43,531 bases of DNA from assembly GCA_002722315.1 (NCBI GenBank), contig PBLG01000032.1:1-43531 (forward strand). Direction: 5' to 3'. A program made the position numbers and the translations under genes. Each line of letters begins with the position of its first letter. Within the stretch, counting starts at the first letter, position 1. Under the pieces are notes generated by a model. It was not told where the DNA came from and made no database searches. It worked only from the letters and a program-made list of their open reading frames with translations. Source of the DNA: Lysobacterales bacterium (GTDB lineage Bacteria > Pseudomonadota > Gammaproteobacteria > Xanthomonadales > Wenzhouxiangellaceae). Of this stretch, positions 1 to 7,341 are shown in pieces.

Positions 1-78
1 CATGAGGGGACACCTCCTACGCCTTCGGTTGATGTGGAATCACTACTGTGCCGAAGTTTGAGGGTCCCCTTCTTTTTT
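1..78 (-). promoter_or_regulatory. Structured 5' leader and start of a gene running off the left edge
   Basis: Read on the minus strand, an ATG at 3-1 is preceded by a strong Shine-Dalgarno AGGAGGT (complement of 12-18) at 8 nt spacing, so a gene probably begins here and continues outside the window. The leader can fold: AGGGGAC (complement of 63-69) pairs with GTCCCCT (complement of 5-11), which lies between the SD and the ATG, and an inner stem pairs CTTCGG with CCGAAG (bases 23-28 and 52-57). The outer stem would bury the initiation region. On the plus strand the same bases followed by a T-run (70-77) could instead be a terminator with a very large loop. No known riboswitch class was recognised. 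Confidence 0.4.
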
Positions 79-127
79 GCCTTCTTATAACTGACTACGA
101 AAGACCGAACGCTGGCTATGCCCCGCG

Positions 128-163
128 TAGCCCGGGTAAACGAGCGGAGCGAGTGCACCCGGG
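128..163. repeat. REP-like palindrome (TAGCCCGGGT family)
   Basis: An imperfect palindrome starting TAGCCCGGGT and ending ACCCGGG, with a GAGCGGAGCGAG centre. Relatives occur at 34975, 38111 and 40386, so this is a dispersed intergenic family. It lies between the leader at the left edge and the 3' end of the minus-strand operon. Confidence 0.7.
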
Positions 164-217
164 ATTGGTGCTGGGCCTGACCACCCTTGCGACGGATGGG
201 TGACGATTACGGCAGGA

Positions 218-1051
218 TCAGTGAATCCTCCAGACCATTTTCCACCCCAGCGAGCCGATGATCAGCAACAGGAAATACAGGAATTCCCAGCCGCGCATCC
301 AGCCCGGCCCGAACGGCAGCATCTGTTTCTTCGGCAGGCCCAGGTAGATCGCTTCGGCCGGATTGGACGGCTCCAGGTACCCGGCCGGGTTGCCGATCAG
401 GGTGTTCCACCATTGGCGCTTGTGCACTACCGGCGCCGGGTGCGCCGGCGGAATCTCGATGACGTCTTCGCCGCGTTCGGTGATCAGCTCCGCGGACCGA
501 TCCGGCGCCGGCCAGGCCAGCCGCCATGCGCGTCCGGCCTCATCGGTGGTGGCCGGATCCGCTTGCGTGCCGTGCCACTGCCAGTTTTCCGGATCGGCGT
601 CGTTCGCTGCGACGCTTGTCGTGACGCTTGTCGTGACGCTTGTCGTGACAATCGCGCGCACCTCGACCTGCGCGCCGGGCGCCGGCATGGTTACACCGTA
701 TGCGTTCGAGATCCAGACCAGCACGAACAGCACCGGCACGCCGGCCAGCAGTGCCGGGCCCAGCGCCAGCCCGAGCTGGCGGCCGGCAAGGCTGAAATTC
801 TCGCGTATCAGCGGAAACAGCCCGCTGAACTCGCCGTCGTAATTCGAAAGCTTCTTCTGCACGGCCTTGATCTGCGGCTTGAGCGCTGCCATCTTTTCCT
901 GGTTGGAGAAGCGCCGGTAGACCCACATCGTCAGCCATGACGACACCAGCGCCCAGAACGCCAGAACCACGGGCTCGGGCAGAACGGCCACCAGCGGCTG
1001 GTTGACCAGGCCGAAGACGACGCCGGGCCAATCCAGCAGGCCGCGTTCCAT
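218..1051 (-). CDS. Oxa1/YidC/EMC3-like integral membrane protein
   Basis: 277 residues, third gene of a minus-strand operon. Its ATG overlaps the stop of the phosphodiesterase gene (TGATG at 1053-1049), which fixes the start. The layout is a hydrophobic segment at about residues 17-40, a charged helical hairpin rich in Lys and Gln (starting NQEKMAALKPQIKAVQKKL, about 45-80), a second hydrophobic segment at about 85-110, an exported domain of about 130 residues, and a C-terminal membrane segment (WEFLYFLLLIIGSLGW). The first membrane helix followed by a charged coiled-coil hairpin and a second helix resembles the Oxa1 superfamily insertase core, including archaeal DUF106/EMC3-type proteins; that assignment is inference. 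The exported domain starts with a VTTS repeat produced by a 12-bp tandem DNA repeat. A role in inserting or supporting the neighbouring lipoprotein enzyme is possible but unproven. Confidence 0.65.
   Translation of the reverse strand: MERGLLDWPGVVFGLVNQPLVAVLPEPVVLAFWALVSSWLTMWVYRRFSNQEKMAALKPQIKAVQKKLSNYDGEFSGLFPLIRENFSLAGRQLGLALGPALLAGVPVLFVLVWISNAYGVTMPAPGAQVEVRAIVTTSVTTSVTTSVAANDADPENWQWHGTQADPATTDEAGRAWRLAWPAPDRSAELITERGEDVIEIPPAHPAPVVHKRQWWNTLIGNPAGYLEPSNPAEAIYLGLPKKQMLPFGPGWMRGWEFLYFLLLIIGSLGWKMVWRIH
611..650 (-). repeat. 12-bp tandem repeat inside a coding region
   Basis: Three perfect copies and a partial fourth of a 12-mer, GTCACGACAAGC on the coding (minus) strand, encode VTTS repeats in the Oxa1-like protein. 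The same unit family expands in rppH (25270-25377) in another reading frame and occurs once at 43484. Confidence 0.85.
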
Positions 1052-2970
1052 CAATGCACCCTGCCTTCGGCCAGCGTCCAGATGTCCTTGATCGAGAGCA
1101 CCTCGCGGTCGGGCTTGAAGCTCGTGAACAACACGCCCGGCACCAGGTGCGGGTCGATGCAGTGGTCGCCGGACCATTTCTGCGCGTTGGGCTCGATCAA
1201 CGCCGCGGGCACCGCGCCCAGGGTGGTCTGCCAACTGGCCCGGTAGCCGCTGTGATAGCCGATCACCAGGTCCGGCGTCTCGGCGTTGTCTTCGCCGCCG
1301 GGGTAGATGTCCAGCCCGTCGAACACCGTCCTGACGACCGGGTCGCCCGTTTCGGCGTCGTTCCAGGCTTCCAGGGCGCTCATGATTTCGTGTTTAAGCG
1401 TTTCGACCTCTCCGACCGCGACGATGCCCTGGCCTTCGCGGCCGGCGCGGTTGATGAAAAGTCCGTTGAGACCCAGCGCGTAGGCGCGCGATCGGCTCCA
1501 GTCGACGGCGGAAAACACCACGTCGGACTCTTCACGGCCTTCGTCGAGCACCAGGTAATCGTTGTCGACCAGCCAGCGGTTGAGGTGTACGGCCTTCCGG
1601 AAAGGCGCGAACCCGTGGTCGCTGATGACCAGCAGTTCGTCTTCGGGACCCAACCGTTCCATGGTCTCGCCCAGGATGCGATCGGCCTCGGTATAGATCC
1701 ATTCGATGGCATCGCGGTGCTCGGGCAGGGTGTCATCGAAGCGCGGATGCTCGGGATCGAGGCCGCGGTAGAACATGTGGCTGACTCGGTCCGTCTGGAC
1801 GAACACGCCGACCACGACTTCGCTGTCGTTGCGGTCCAGCGTGTCGTACCACATCGCTTCGCGCTCGGCCAGGATGGTCTTCAGCATCTCCAGCCAGGCC
1901 GCGTCGGATATGTGCTCCTCGTTGAGCGACCAGGTCTCCTCGGGCATGCCGATGGTGTGGTAGAGCCCGATGCGCTCGGCCAGCTCGGCCGCGTAGCCGG
2001 GCGGGGAGGATATCGGCACCGCCGGGCTCATCGGGTCGATCTGGATCGGCGAGACGTACAACCTCGGTCGCGGATAGTCCTGCACCAGCAACATGCGCAC
2101 GGTGCCGGTGACGTTGACCGGGCCGGTCACGTCGAAGGTCACGCGCACCCAGTCCGACCACTGCCCCGGCTGCAGCTCGGTCTCGACGTCGCCCAGGGAG
2201 ACTCGCGCGCCGGTCTCGAGTGGTGAGATCACGAGCGGCACCCGCATCGGTTCCGGCTCGGTCCGAAGAGGGTCTGGCGGGCCTTCCAGCACGCTTTCGA
2301 TCGTGCCGTCGCGGTCCGGGCGAACCCTGACCACGCGCGTGCTGGACCCGGATTTCTCGAGGCGCGTAGTGGTGTAGAAGGTGTAGGTGCCCTGGGTGCC
2401 GAGCAGGTCCGGCACCCCCATGCCCGACAGCATGCGGTGAATTTCGTCGGGCGGGTAGGTCACCGGGACGCGCAGCACCGAAGCGCGCTTGCCCTGTTGC
2501 TCGGCCTCGGTCCAGAACGCGACGCCCTGCCGACGGTTGAGGACCTGGCCCTCGCCCAGCGGAATGCTCAGGCCGAACAGGTCGAGGTGGCTCTCGGGCG
2601 GAATGTTTTCCGAAATCGAGAACTGCGGCCCGTAGGTTTCCGGGTCGCGCCTGAGAAAATCGAAGATACCGTGCGAGCCGGCGTGTTCGCCGGTCGCGAA
2701 ATCCGACCACGCCACCGGCGACTGGGGCGGATTGCTGGTGCCCAGCGGCTGGAAATGGCCCGATTCTGCCAGGCGGCTGAAATTCGGCAGCTTGCCTTCG
2801 TCCATCCATCGCTGCGCCAGCACCGGGTCCATGCCGTCGAAGCCGAGGATCACCACGCGTTGCTCTGCGGGCGCGGGTTCGGCGCCGCAGCCGGCCAGCG
2901 CGAAAACTGCGCATATCAGCGCCGCCGCGCCTAACAGTCTTGCCAGGGGCATCAACCGGGTTCCAGTCAT
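1051..2970 (-). CDS. Lipoprotein, alkaline phosphatase superfamily (type I phosphodiesterase/nucleotide pyrophosphatase-like)
   Basis: 639 residues. A lipoprotein signal ends in the lipobox LAGC with Cys28, so the enzyme is probably membrane-anchored outside the cytoplasm. The metal-binding motif GFDGMDP (Asp45) follows at once, then a segment NPPQSPVAWSDF that should supply the Ser/Thr nucleophile. The second metal site is seen as SDHGFAPF, with a further GDHCIDPHL motif near the C terminus. These are hallmarks of the phosphodiesterase branch of the alkaline phosphatase superfamily, and the length is normal for large members. Substrate is unknown; phosphodiester or phospho-glycan headgroups are plausible. 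It lies 16 bp after the small membrane protein gene and overlaps the Oxa1-like gene. No clear Shine-Dalgarno precedes the ATG, so translation may depend on coupling. Confidence 0.85.
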   Translation of the reverse strand: MTGTRLMPLARLLGAAALICAVFALAGCGAEPAPAEQRVVILGFDGMDPVLAQRWMDEGKLPNFSRLAESGHFQPLGTSNPPQSPVAWSDFATGEHAGSHGIFDFLRRDPETYGPQFSISENIPPESHLDLFGLSIPLGEGQVLNRRQGVAFWTEAEQQGKRASVLRVPVTYPPDEIHRMLSGMGVPDLLGTQGTYTFYTTTRLEKSGSSTRVVRVRPDRDGTIESVLEGPPDPLRTEPEPMRVPLVISPLETGARVSLGDVETELQPGQWSDWVRVTFDVTGPVNVTGTVRMLLVQDYPRPRLYVSPIQIDPMSPAVPISSPPGYAAELAERIGLYHTIGMPEETWSLNEEHISDAAWLEMLKTILAEREAMWYDTLDRNDSEVVVGVFVQTDRVSHMFYRGLDPEHPRFDDTLPEHRDAIEWIYTEADRILGETMERLGPEDELLVISDHGFAPFRKAVHLNRWLVDNDYLVLDEGREESDVVFSAVDWSRSRAYALGLNGLFINRAGREGQGIVAVGEVETLKHEIMSALEAWNDAETGDPVVRTVFDGLDIYPGGEDNAETPDLVIGYHSGYRASWQTTLGAVPAALIEPNAQKWSGDHCIDPHLVPGVLFTSFKPDREVLSIKDIWTLAEGRVH

Positions 2971-2986
2971 GTGCTCGAAAAGAGGT

Positions 2987-3235
2987 TTATTCGCCGTCGC
3001 GGCCGGCGTGGGCCGGGTTGTTCGCGTCCTGTTCGGGCGTCTTTTTGGCCCGAAGCCGCTTGATCATGTAGCGGATCGGCCAGAACAGAATGGCGCCCAG
3101 TACCAGCACGAACCCGACAAGCACGGTCCAGATGCCGCCGAGCAGGCTGATGCCTGAACCGGGGCCGATGTAGGCGACGGCGGGCAGGGACACCGCACAG
3201 AGCAGAAGCATGATGCTGATTCGAATCACGGGCAT
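2987..3235 (-). CDS. Small membrane protein with AYIGPGSG motif
   Basis: 82 residues from the ATG at 3235. A signal-like hydrophobic segment ending in AVAYIGPGSG is followed by a strong transmembrane helix (about residues 35-58, SLLGGIWTVLVGFVLVLGAI) and a basic, hydrophilic cytoplasmic tail. Small proteins with an AYIGPG signature are often encoded next to alkaline-phosphatase-superfamily genes (recalled, not searched). It is the first gene of the minus-strand operon, and only 76 bp separate its start from the divergent sulfotransferase gene, so the two operons may share a control region. The reading frame stays open further upstream, but that part overlaps the divergent gene. Confidence 0.7.
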   Translation of the reverse strand: MPVIRISIMLLLCAVSLPAVAYIGPGSGISLLGGIWTVLVGFVLVLGAILFWPIRYMIKRLRAKKTPEQDANNPAHAGRDGE

Positions 3236-3311
3236 GGTCGGGTCGGACACGTAGTCTAGGCAACAAAGATATGGGATCATAGCACCTCGATTATCGGTGC
3301 CGGTTGACGCC

Positions 3312-4466
3312 ATGGCTGAGAACCGCGCCCCGGGGCGACCCCACGTGCCCGCCGGGCTGTACTTGAAGACCGCTTTTTTCGCCCGGACGCGGCCGATCTG
3401 GCGCGCGCTGTCGCGCATCGAAAGCGCATTCGTCGGCGACCTGGTTTCGGATCACCCGATCGAGGCGCCGGTGTTCGTCGCCGGCGTACCCCGCTCCGGG
3501 ACCACGATCCTGGTCGAGATCCTGTCGCGTCATCCGGCCCTGGCGTCCCACAGCTACGGCGATTTTCCCAACGTCTATACCCCGTACTGGCGCAACTGGC
3601 TTGCAGAACGCCTGGGGCATGGGTCGGCCGAGCCCGTCGAGCGCGCGCACAAGGATCGGGTCATGATCACCAACCGCAGCCCGGAGGCGGTCGAAGAGGT
3701 GATCTGGATGAACTTCTTCGGTCACCTGCACGATCCCGGGCGAGACCAGGTGCTGGGCGCGACCACCTCGAATCCGGAATTCGAGCGTTTCTACCGGGCG
3801 CATGTCTCCAAGCTCCTCGCCGCGCGCGGCGCAGCACGTTACCTGGCAAAGGGAAATTACAACACTTCGCGGTTGCGTTACATCGTCGAGATGTTTCCCG
3901 ATGCGCGCATCGTCGTCCCGTGGCGCGAGCCGGTGGCGCAGGTGGCCTCGCTGGTCAAGCAGGACCGGCTTTTCAGCCGAATGGCCCAGGAGGATTCCCG
4001 GGTCCCGACCCAACTGCAGCGCTCCGGGCATTTCGAATTCGGTCCGGACAAGCGTGCGATCAACCTGGGCAGCCGGTCGCAGACCGAGGCCATCGAGCGC
4101 GACTGGGCCGCGGGCGCGCTGGCGACCGGCTGGGCCCGGTACTGGGCCGCAGTCTATGCCCACGTGCTGGATGCAATGGAAGGCGACAGCAGCCTTCGCG
4201 ACGCCGTGCTGCTGGTCGATTACCGGCACTTGTGCGAGCAGCCGGCAGAAACCCTGGCCGCGGTGCGCGATCATTGCCGGCTCGACGCGGAGAACTTCGA
4301 TTCGATCGCCGCCGAGTACGCGCCCCGCCTGACCCCGCCCGACTACTACGCGCCCGATTTCGGTCCGGAAGAGCTGGAATCGATCGCCGAAATCACCCGG
4401 GCGACGCTGGAGCGACTGGGTTCGGCAACTTGGTCGCGCCCCTGCACGACGCCGGATCATCGATAA
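3312..4466 (+). CDS. Sulfotransferase family protein
   Basis: 384 residues from the ATG at 3312; an in-frame GTG at 3297 is an alternative, and neither has a good Shine-Dalgarno. The P-loop-like PAPS-binding motif GVPRSGTTILVEIL lies near residue 55, and a second PAPS-contact segment, VPWREPVAQVASLVKQ, lies near residue 200. Both are typical of the Sulfotransfer_3-type family, which moves sulfate from 3'-phosphoadenylyl sulfate to a hydroxyl or amino group of a glycan, lipid or small molecule. No signal peptide is seen, so it should be cytoplasmic. It is the first gene of a plus-strand tailoring cluster whose last gene encodes a sulfatase-fold protein. The acceptor is unknown. Confidence 0.85.
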   Translation: MAENRAPGRPHVPAGLYLKTAFFARTRPIWRALSRIESAFVGDLVSDHPIEAPVFVAGVPRSGTTILVEILSRHPALASHSYGDFPNVYTPYWRNWLAERLGHGSAEPVERAHKDRVMITNRSPEAVEEVIWMNFFGHLHDPGRDQVLGATTSNPEFERFYRAHVSKLLAARGAARYLAKGNYNTSRLRYIVEMFPDARIVVPWREPVAQVASLVKQDRLFSRMAQEDSRVPTQLQRSGHFEFGPDKRAINLGSRSQTEAIERDWAAGALATGWARYWAAVYAHVLDAMEGDSSLRDAVLLVDYRHLCEQPAETLAAVRDHCRLDAENFDSIAAEYAPRLTPPDYYAPDFGPEELESIAEITRATLERLGSATWSRPCTTPDHR

Positions 4467-4559
4467 TGCTTTCCCGTGCGCGCCTGGAACCCGCGGCGGG
4501 TGCCGCGCGACGGCGTCAACTCAACGAAATGGACGAAATTGGTGCAATCAGAGCTGGAC

Positions 4560-5483
4560 ATGCCCCGGGCCAACGAAATCTCGAGCGAAATGCTGCGGTT
4601 TTCGACCAAGCAGGAATACGACGACCTGGTTTCCTCGCAGACGCGTCTGTTCGAATCGCGCTGGCTCTGGGGCCATCACCTTTCGGCCGCGCTTGTCCAT
4701 CCCGGGGCCTTCGACGGCTGGTGTGGCGCCTGCGCGCAGCCGGCGAGATTCTTTTTCGAATCGCGCGAAGACGGGACGATCGACTTGCGCGAACAGATGG
4801 TTTGCGAGCACTGTGGACTGAACGCCCGCCACAGGGTCTCGCTGGGTTTGCTCGCGGAACTGTGTTCCGACTCCGAGACGGCCAGGATATATGCCACCGA
4901 GCAGGCGTCGCCGGCGTTTCGCTGGTTACGAGGCCGCTTTCCCGAGTCGATAGGCAGCGAATTTTTCACTGAAGCCCAGGGACAGCTGCTGACGGAATAT
5001 CTGCAGGCGCTGCTCGGCGAGGAGGCACGGCTGAATCGCGAAGACGCAACCGACCTTTCGTTCGATGATGAATCCTTCGATGCCGTGATTTCCAGCGACG
5101 TTCTCGAGCATATTCCCGACTACCGGGCGGCGCTTGAGAATTTCTTCCGCGTCCTGGCACCGGGCGGCGACCTGGTCCTGACCGTTCCTTTTCTCGACGC
5201 CAGCCAGGAATCCCTCCGGCGTGCCGAGATCGATGCTGATGGGGAAATCAGGCACCTTGTCGAGCCCGAGTATCACGGCGATCCGGTCTCGCCCGAAGGC
5301 GTGCTTGCCTTCCACTCGTTCGGCTGGGACCTGCTGGATACGCTTCGCGCGTGCGGTTTCGAAAGCGCCCAGTGGTGCCTGCCCTGGCAGCCTTCCCAGG
5401 CAATCTTCAGCGGACTGTGGACCGTGCACGCGCACAAGAGCGCCGGCGATCCGCCGCACAAGACAGAATCCAAGGAGTCATGA
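4560..5483 (+). CDS. SAM-dependent methyltransferase with N-terminal zinc ribbon
   Basis: 307 residues from the ATG at 4560, chosen because AGAG lies 6 nt upstream; in-frame GTG codons at 4476 and 4542 would add residues of low-complexity character. Two Cys pairs, WCGAC and VCEHC, form a probable zinc ribbon in the first third. The class I methyltransferase core is recognisable from LSFDDESFDAVISSDVLEH and the following RVLAPGGDLVLTVPF strand. The glycine-rich motif I is not obvious, so cofactor binding is inferred from the other motifs. Zinc-ribbon methyltransferases of this type are common in surface-polysaccharide and natural-product clusters. Its stop is 2 bp before the oxygenase start, indicating co-translation. 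Confidence 0.75.
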   Translation: MPRANEISSEMLRFSTKQEYDDLVSSQTRLFESRWLWGHHLSAALVHPGAFDGWCGACAQPARFFFESREDGTIDLREQMVCEHCGLNARHRVSLGLLAELCSDSETARIYATEQASPAFRWLRGRFPESIGSEFFTEAQGQLLTEYLQALLGEEARLNREDATDLSFDDESFDAVISSDVLEHIPDYRAALENFFRVLAPGGDLVLTVPFLDASQESLRRAEIDADGEIRHLVEPEYHGDPVSPEGVLAFHSFGWDLLDTLRACGFESAQWCLPWQPSQAIFSGLWTVHAHKSAGDPPHKTESKES

Positions 5484-5485
5484 AC

Positions 5486-6493
5486 ATGCCGAACCTGATC
5501 AGGGATGAATACTTCGAAGCGCCGGCCACACGGTTCAAGCGCTACGACAAGGCGAAGCCGTTCCGGCACCTGGTGCTGGACGACTTCTTCGAGCCCGACT
5601 ATGCCGAGTCCCTGCTCGAAGAGTTCCCTGCTTTCGATGTCGAAAAGGCGATGAACGAGAACGGCGAGATCGGCGCCAAGTGCGTTCACGACAACCTGCC
5701 GAAGCTGGGCAAGCCGTACCGGGCGCTCGATGAATATATCCAGTCGCGCGAGTTTCTCGGCTGGCTGGAGCGCCTGACCGGTATCGACGAACTGGTCTAC
5801 GATCCGGACTACTTCGGCGGCGGTACGCACGAAAACCGCCACGGGCAGGACCTGGATCCGCATGTCGATTTCAACAAGCACCCCAAGACCGGCCTGCACC
5901 GACGCCTGAACCTGATCGTCTATCTCAATCGGGAATGGGACGACGAGTGGGGTGGGGCCATCGAGTTCCACAAGGATCCGAGGCTGCCGCCGGAGCAGAA
6001 CGAGATCGAGTACGTGCAGCCGAAATTCAACCGCGCCGTGCTATTCGAGACCACGCACTGGTCCTGGCATGGCTTCGAGCGAATCAACCTGCCGGAAGGT
6101 GACGACGATCAGCGCTCGCGCAAGTCGGTAGCACTCTATTTCTACAGCAAGACGCGGCCGCCGGAAGAGCAGACCAAGCCGCATTCAACCATCTATGTCG
6201 AGCGGCCCTTGCCCGAGCACATCAAGGCCGGGACCGAATTGTCCGAGACAGACTACCAGCAGCTTTGCGGCTTGTTGTCCAGAAGAGACCGGCATCTTCA
6301 GCGTCTCTATGACAATATCGCCGACCAGAGCGCGCACATCGAAGACCTGATCGCGCAGCGCGATCGTGCAATGGAAATGGTCGAGGAACTCCGGCAGGCG
6401 AAGTCTTCACAAGGCCCGGGACCGGTGACCGAGCCGGGCGATGCACCCCGGGGCCGCCTGCGCCGCTGGATCTCGCGAAAACTGAACGGCTGA
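5486..6493 (+). CDS. 2-oxoglutarate/Fe(II)-dependent oxygenase (prolyl-4-hydroxylase-like fold)
   Basis: 335 residues. The start at 5486 was chosen over the ATG at 5480 because AAGGAG at 5472-5477 sits 8 nt from it but only 2 nt from the upstream ATG. The iron facial triad is visible as HVDFN (His126, Asp128) and the distal His195 in THWSWHGF, followed by an RSRKS segment that could bind the 2-oxoglutarate carboxylate. The YLNREWDDEWGGAIEFH segment is characteristic of Tpa1/P4H-like enzymes. After about residue 270 the protein continues as a charged coiled coil and a basic tail (RGRLRRWISRK). It should hydroxylate a sugar, lipid or peptide substrate, which cannot be named. Confidence 0.8.
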   Translation: MPNLIRDEYFEAPATRFKRYDKAKPFRHLVLDDFFEPDYAESLLEEFPAFDVEKAMNENGEIGAKCVHDNLPKLGKPYRALDEYIQSREFLGWLERLTGIDELVYDPDYFGGGTHENRHGQDLDPHVDFNKHPKTGLHRRLNLIVYLNREWDDEWGGAIEFHKDPRLPPEQNEIEYVQPKFNRAVLFETTHWSWHGFERINLPEGDDDQRSRKSVALYFYSKTRPPEEQTKPHSTIYVERPLPEHIKAGTELSETDYQQLCGLLSRRDRHLQRLYDNIADQSAHIEDLIAQRDRAMEMVEELRQAKSSQGPGPVTEPGDAPRGRLRRWISRKLNG

Positions 6494-6498
6494 GTCGC

Positions 6499-7341
6499 AT
6501 GTCGAAAACAATCAATTGCCCCCTGTGTCAAAGAAAGGTCGCCGAGCCGGAACTCATCGCCGGGGTGAGCAACACTCACGGCGGGGCTTTCAGTCAGACC
6601 AGCTACGACCTCGTGCATTGTCGGGATTGCGACGTCGTCCGACTCGATCCGCTTCCGACCGAGGCCGACCTCGATATCCTCTATCGCCAGACCGAGCAGT
6701 TCTCGGACGACCTGTATACCGACGACAGCCGAATATCGTCGATGCTCGAATACTACGGGCATTGCCTCGAAAACCTGGGGCTGATGCCGGCCGGCGGTGA
6801 GGCAAGCCTGGAAGTCGGTGCCGGATTTGCCTGGGTCTCCAGGGCGATCAAGATGCGCGATGAGTCGGTCGTCACCATCGCGCAGGACGTGACGGACGAA
6901 TGCAGCGAGAAGTGCGCCTGGGTGGATCGCTATCACGTGGGTCTTCTCGACACGCTGGATCCAGGCCAGAAATTCCGATTGATTTCACTGACCCATGTCA
7001 TCGAACACTTGCGCCACCCGGCGGCGATGCTTGTCGAGCTCGCTGAAAAGCTTTCGCCCGAAGGCAGAATCCTGGTCACGGCGCCCCATCGGCCGATCGG
7101 CTGGCAGCCGGGTGGCGACGTGCAGACCTGGCTTGATTACTCTTACCTCCATGTGCCTGCGCATATCGCCTACCTGTCCCGGGAATGGTTCGACATCACG
7201 GCCGCGCGTGCGGGACTGAAAGTGGTGCACTGGGACGCCGGGCACGAGGACGGGCAGGCATTCGAGGCCGTACTCGGCGTGGACCCGGATGCAAGATCAA
7301 GTTGGTGGGCCCGTTTGAAGAAGAAGGTGGGGCAAGGGTGA
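6499..7341 (+). CDS. SAM-dependent methyltransferase (zinc-ribbon, Methyltransf_23-like)
   Basis: 280 residues. The N terminus has two Cys pairs (CPLC and CRDCD) spaced like a zinc ribbon. The core has motif I LEVGAGFAWVSRAIK, and the ISLTHVIEHLRHP segment followed by LSPEGRILVTAPH is diagnostic of class I methyltransferases. It begins 5 bp after the oxygenase stop, and its end overlaps the GTG start of the GMC gene. It is not a close copy of the other methyltransferase in the cluster, so two separate methylation steps are likely. Methyltransferases of this layout often act on sugars in deoxysugar or polysaccharide pathways; this is family-level knowledge and the substrate is unknown. Confidence 0.8.
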   Translation: MSKTINCPLCQRKVAEPELIAGVSNTHGGAFSQTSYDLVHCRDCDVVRLDPLPTEADLDILYRQTEQFSDDLYTDDSRISSMLEYYGHCLENLGLMPAGGEASLEVGAGFAWVSRAIKMRDESVVTIAQDVTDECSEKCAWVDRYHVGLLDTLDPGQKFRLISLTHVIEHLRHPAAMLVELAEKLSPEGRILVTAPHRPIGWQPGGDVQTWLDYSYLHVPAHIAYLSREWFDITAARAGLKVVHWDAGHEDGQAFEAVLGVDPDARSSWWARLKKKVGQG

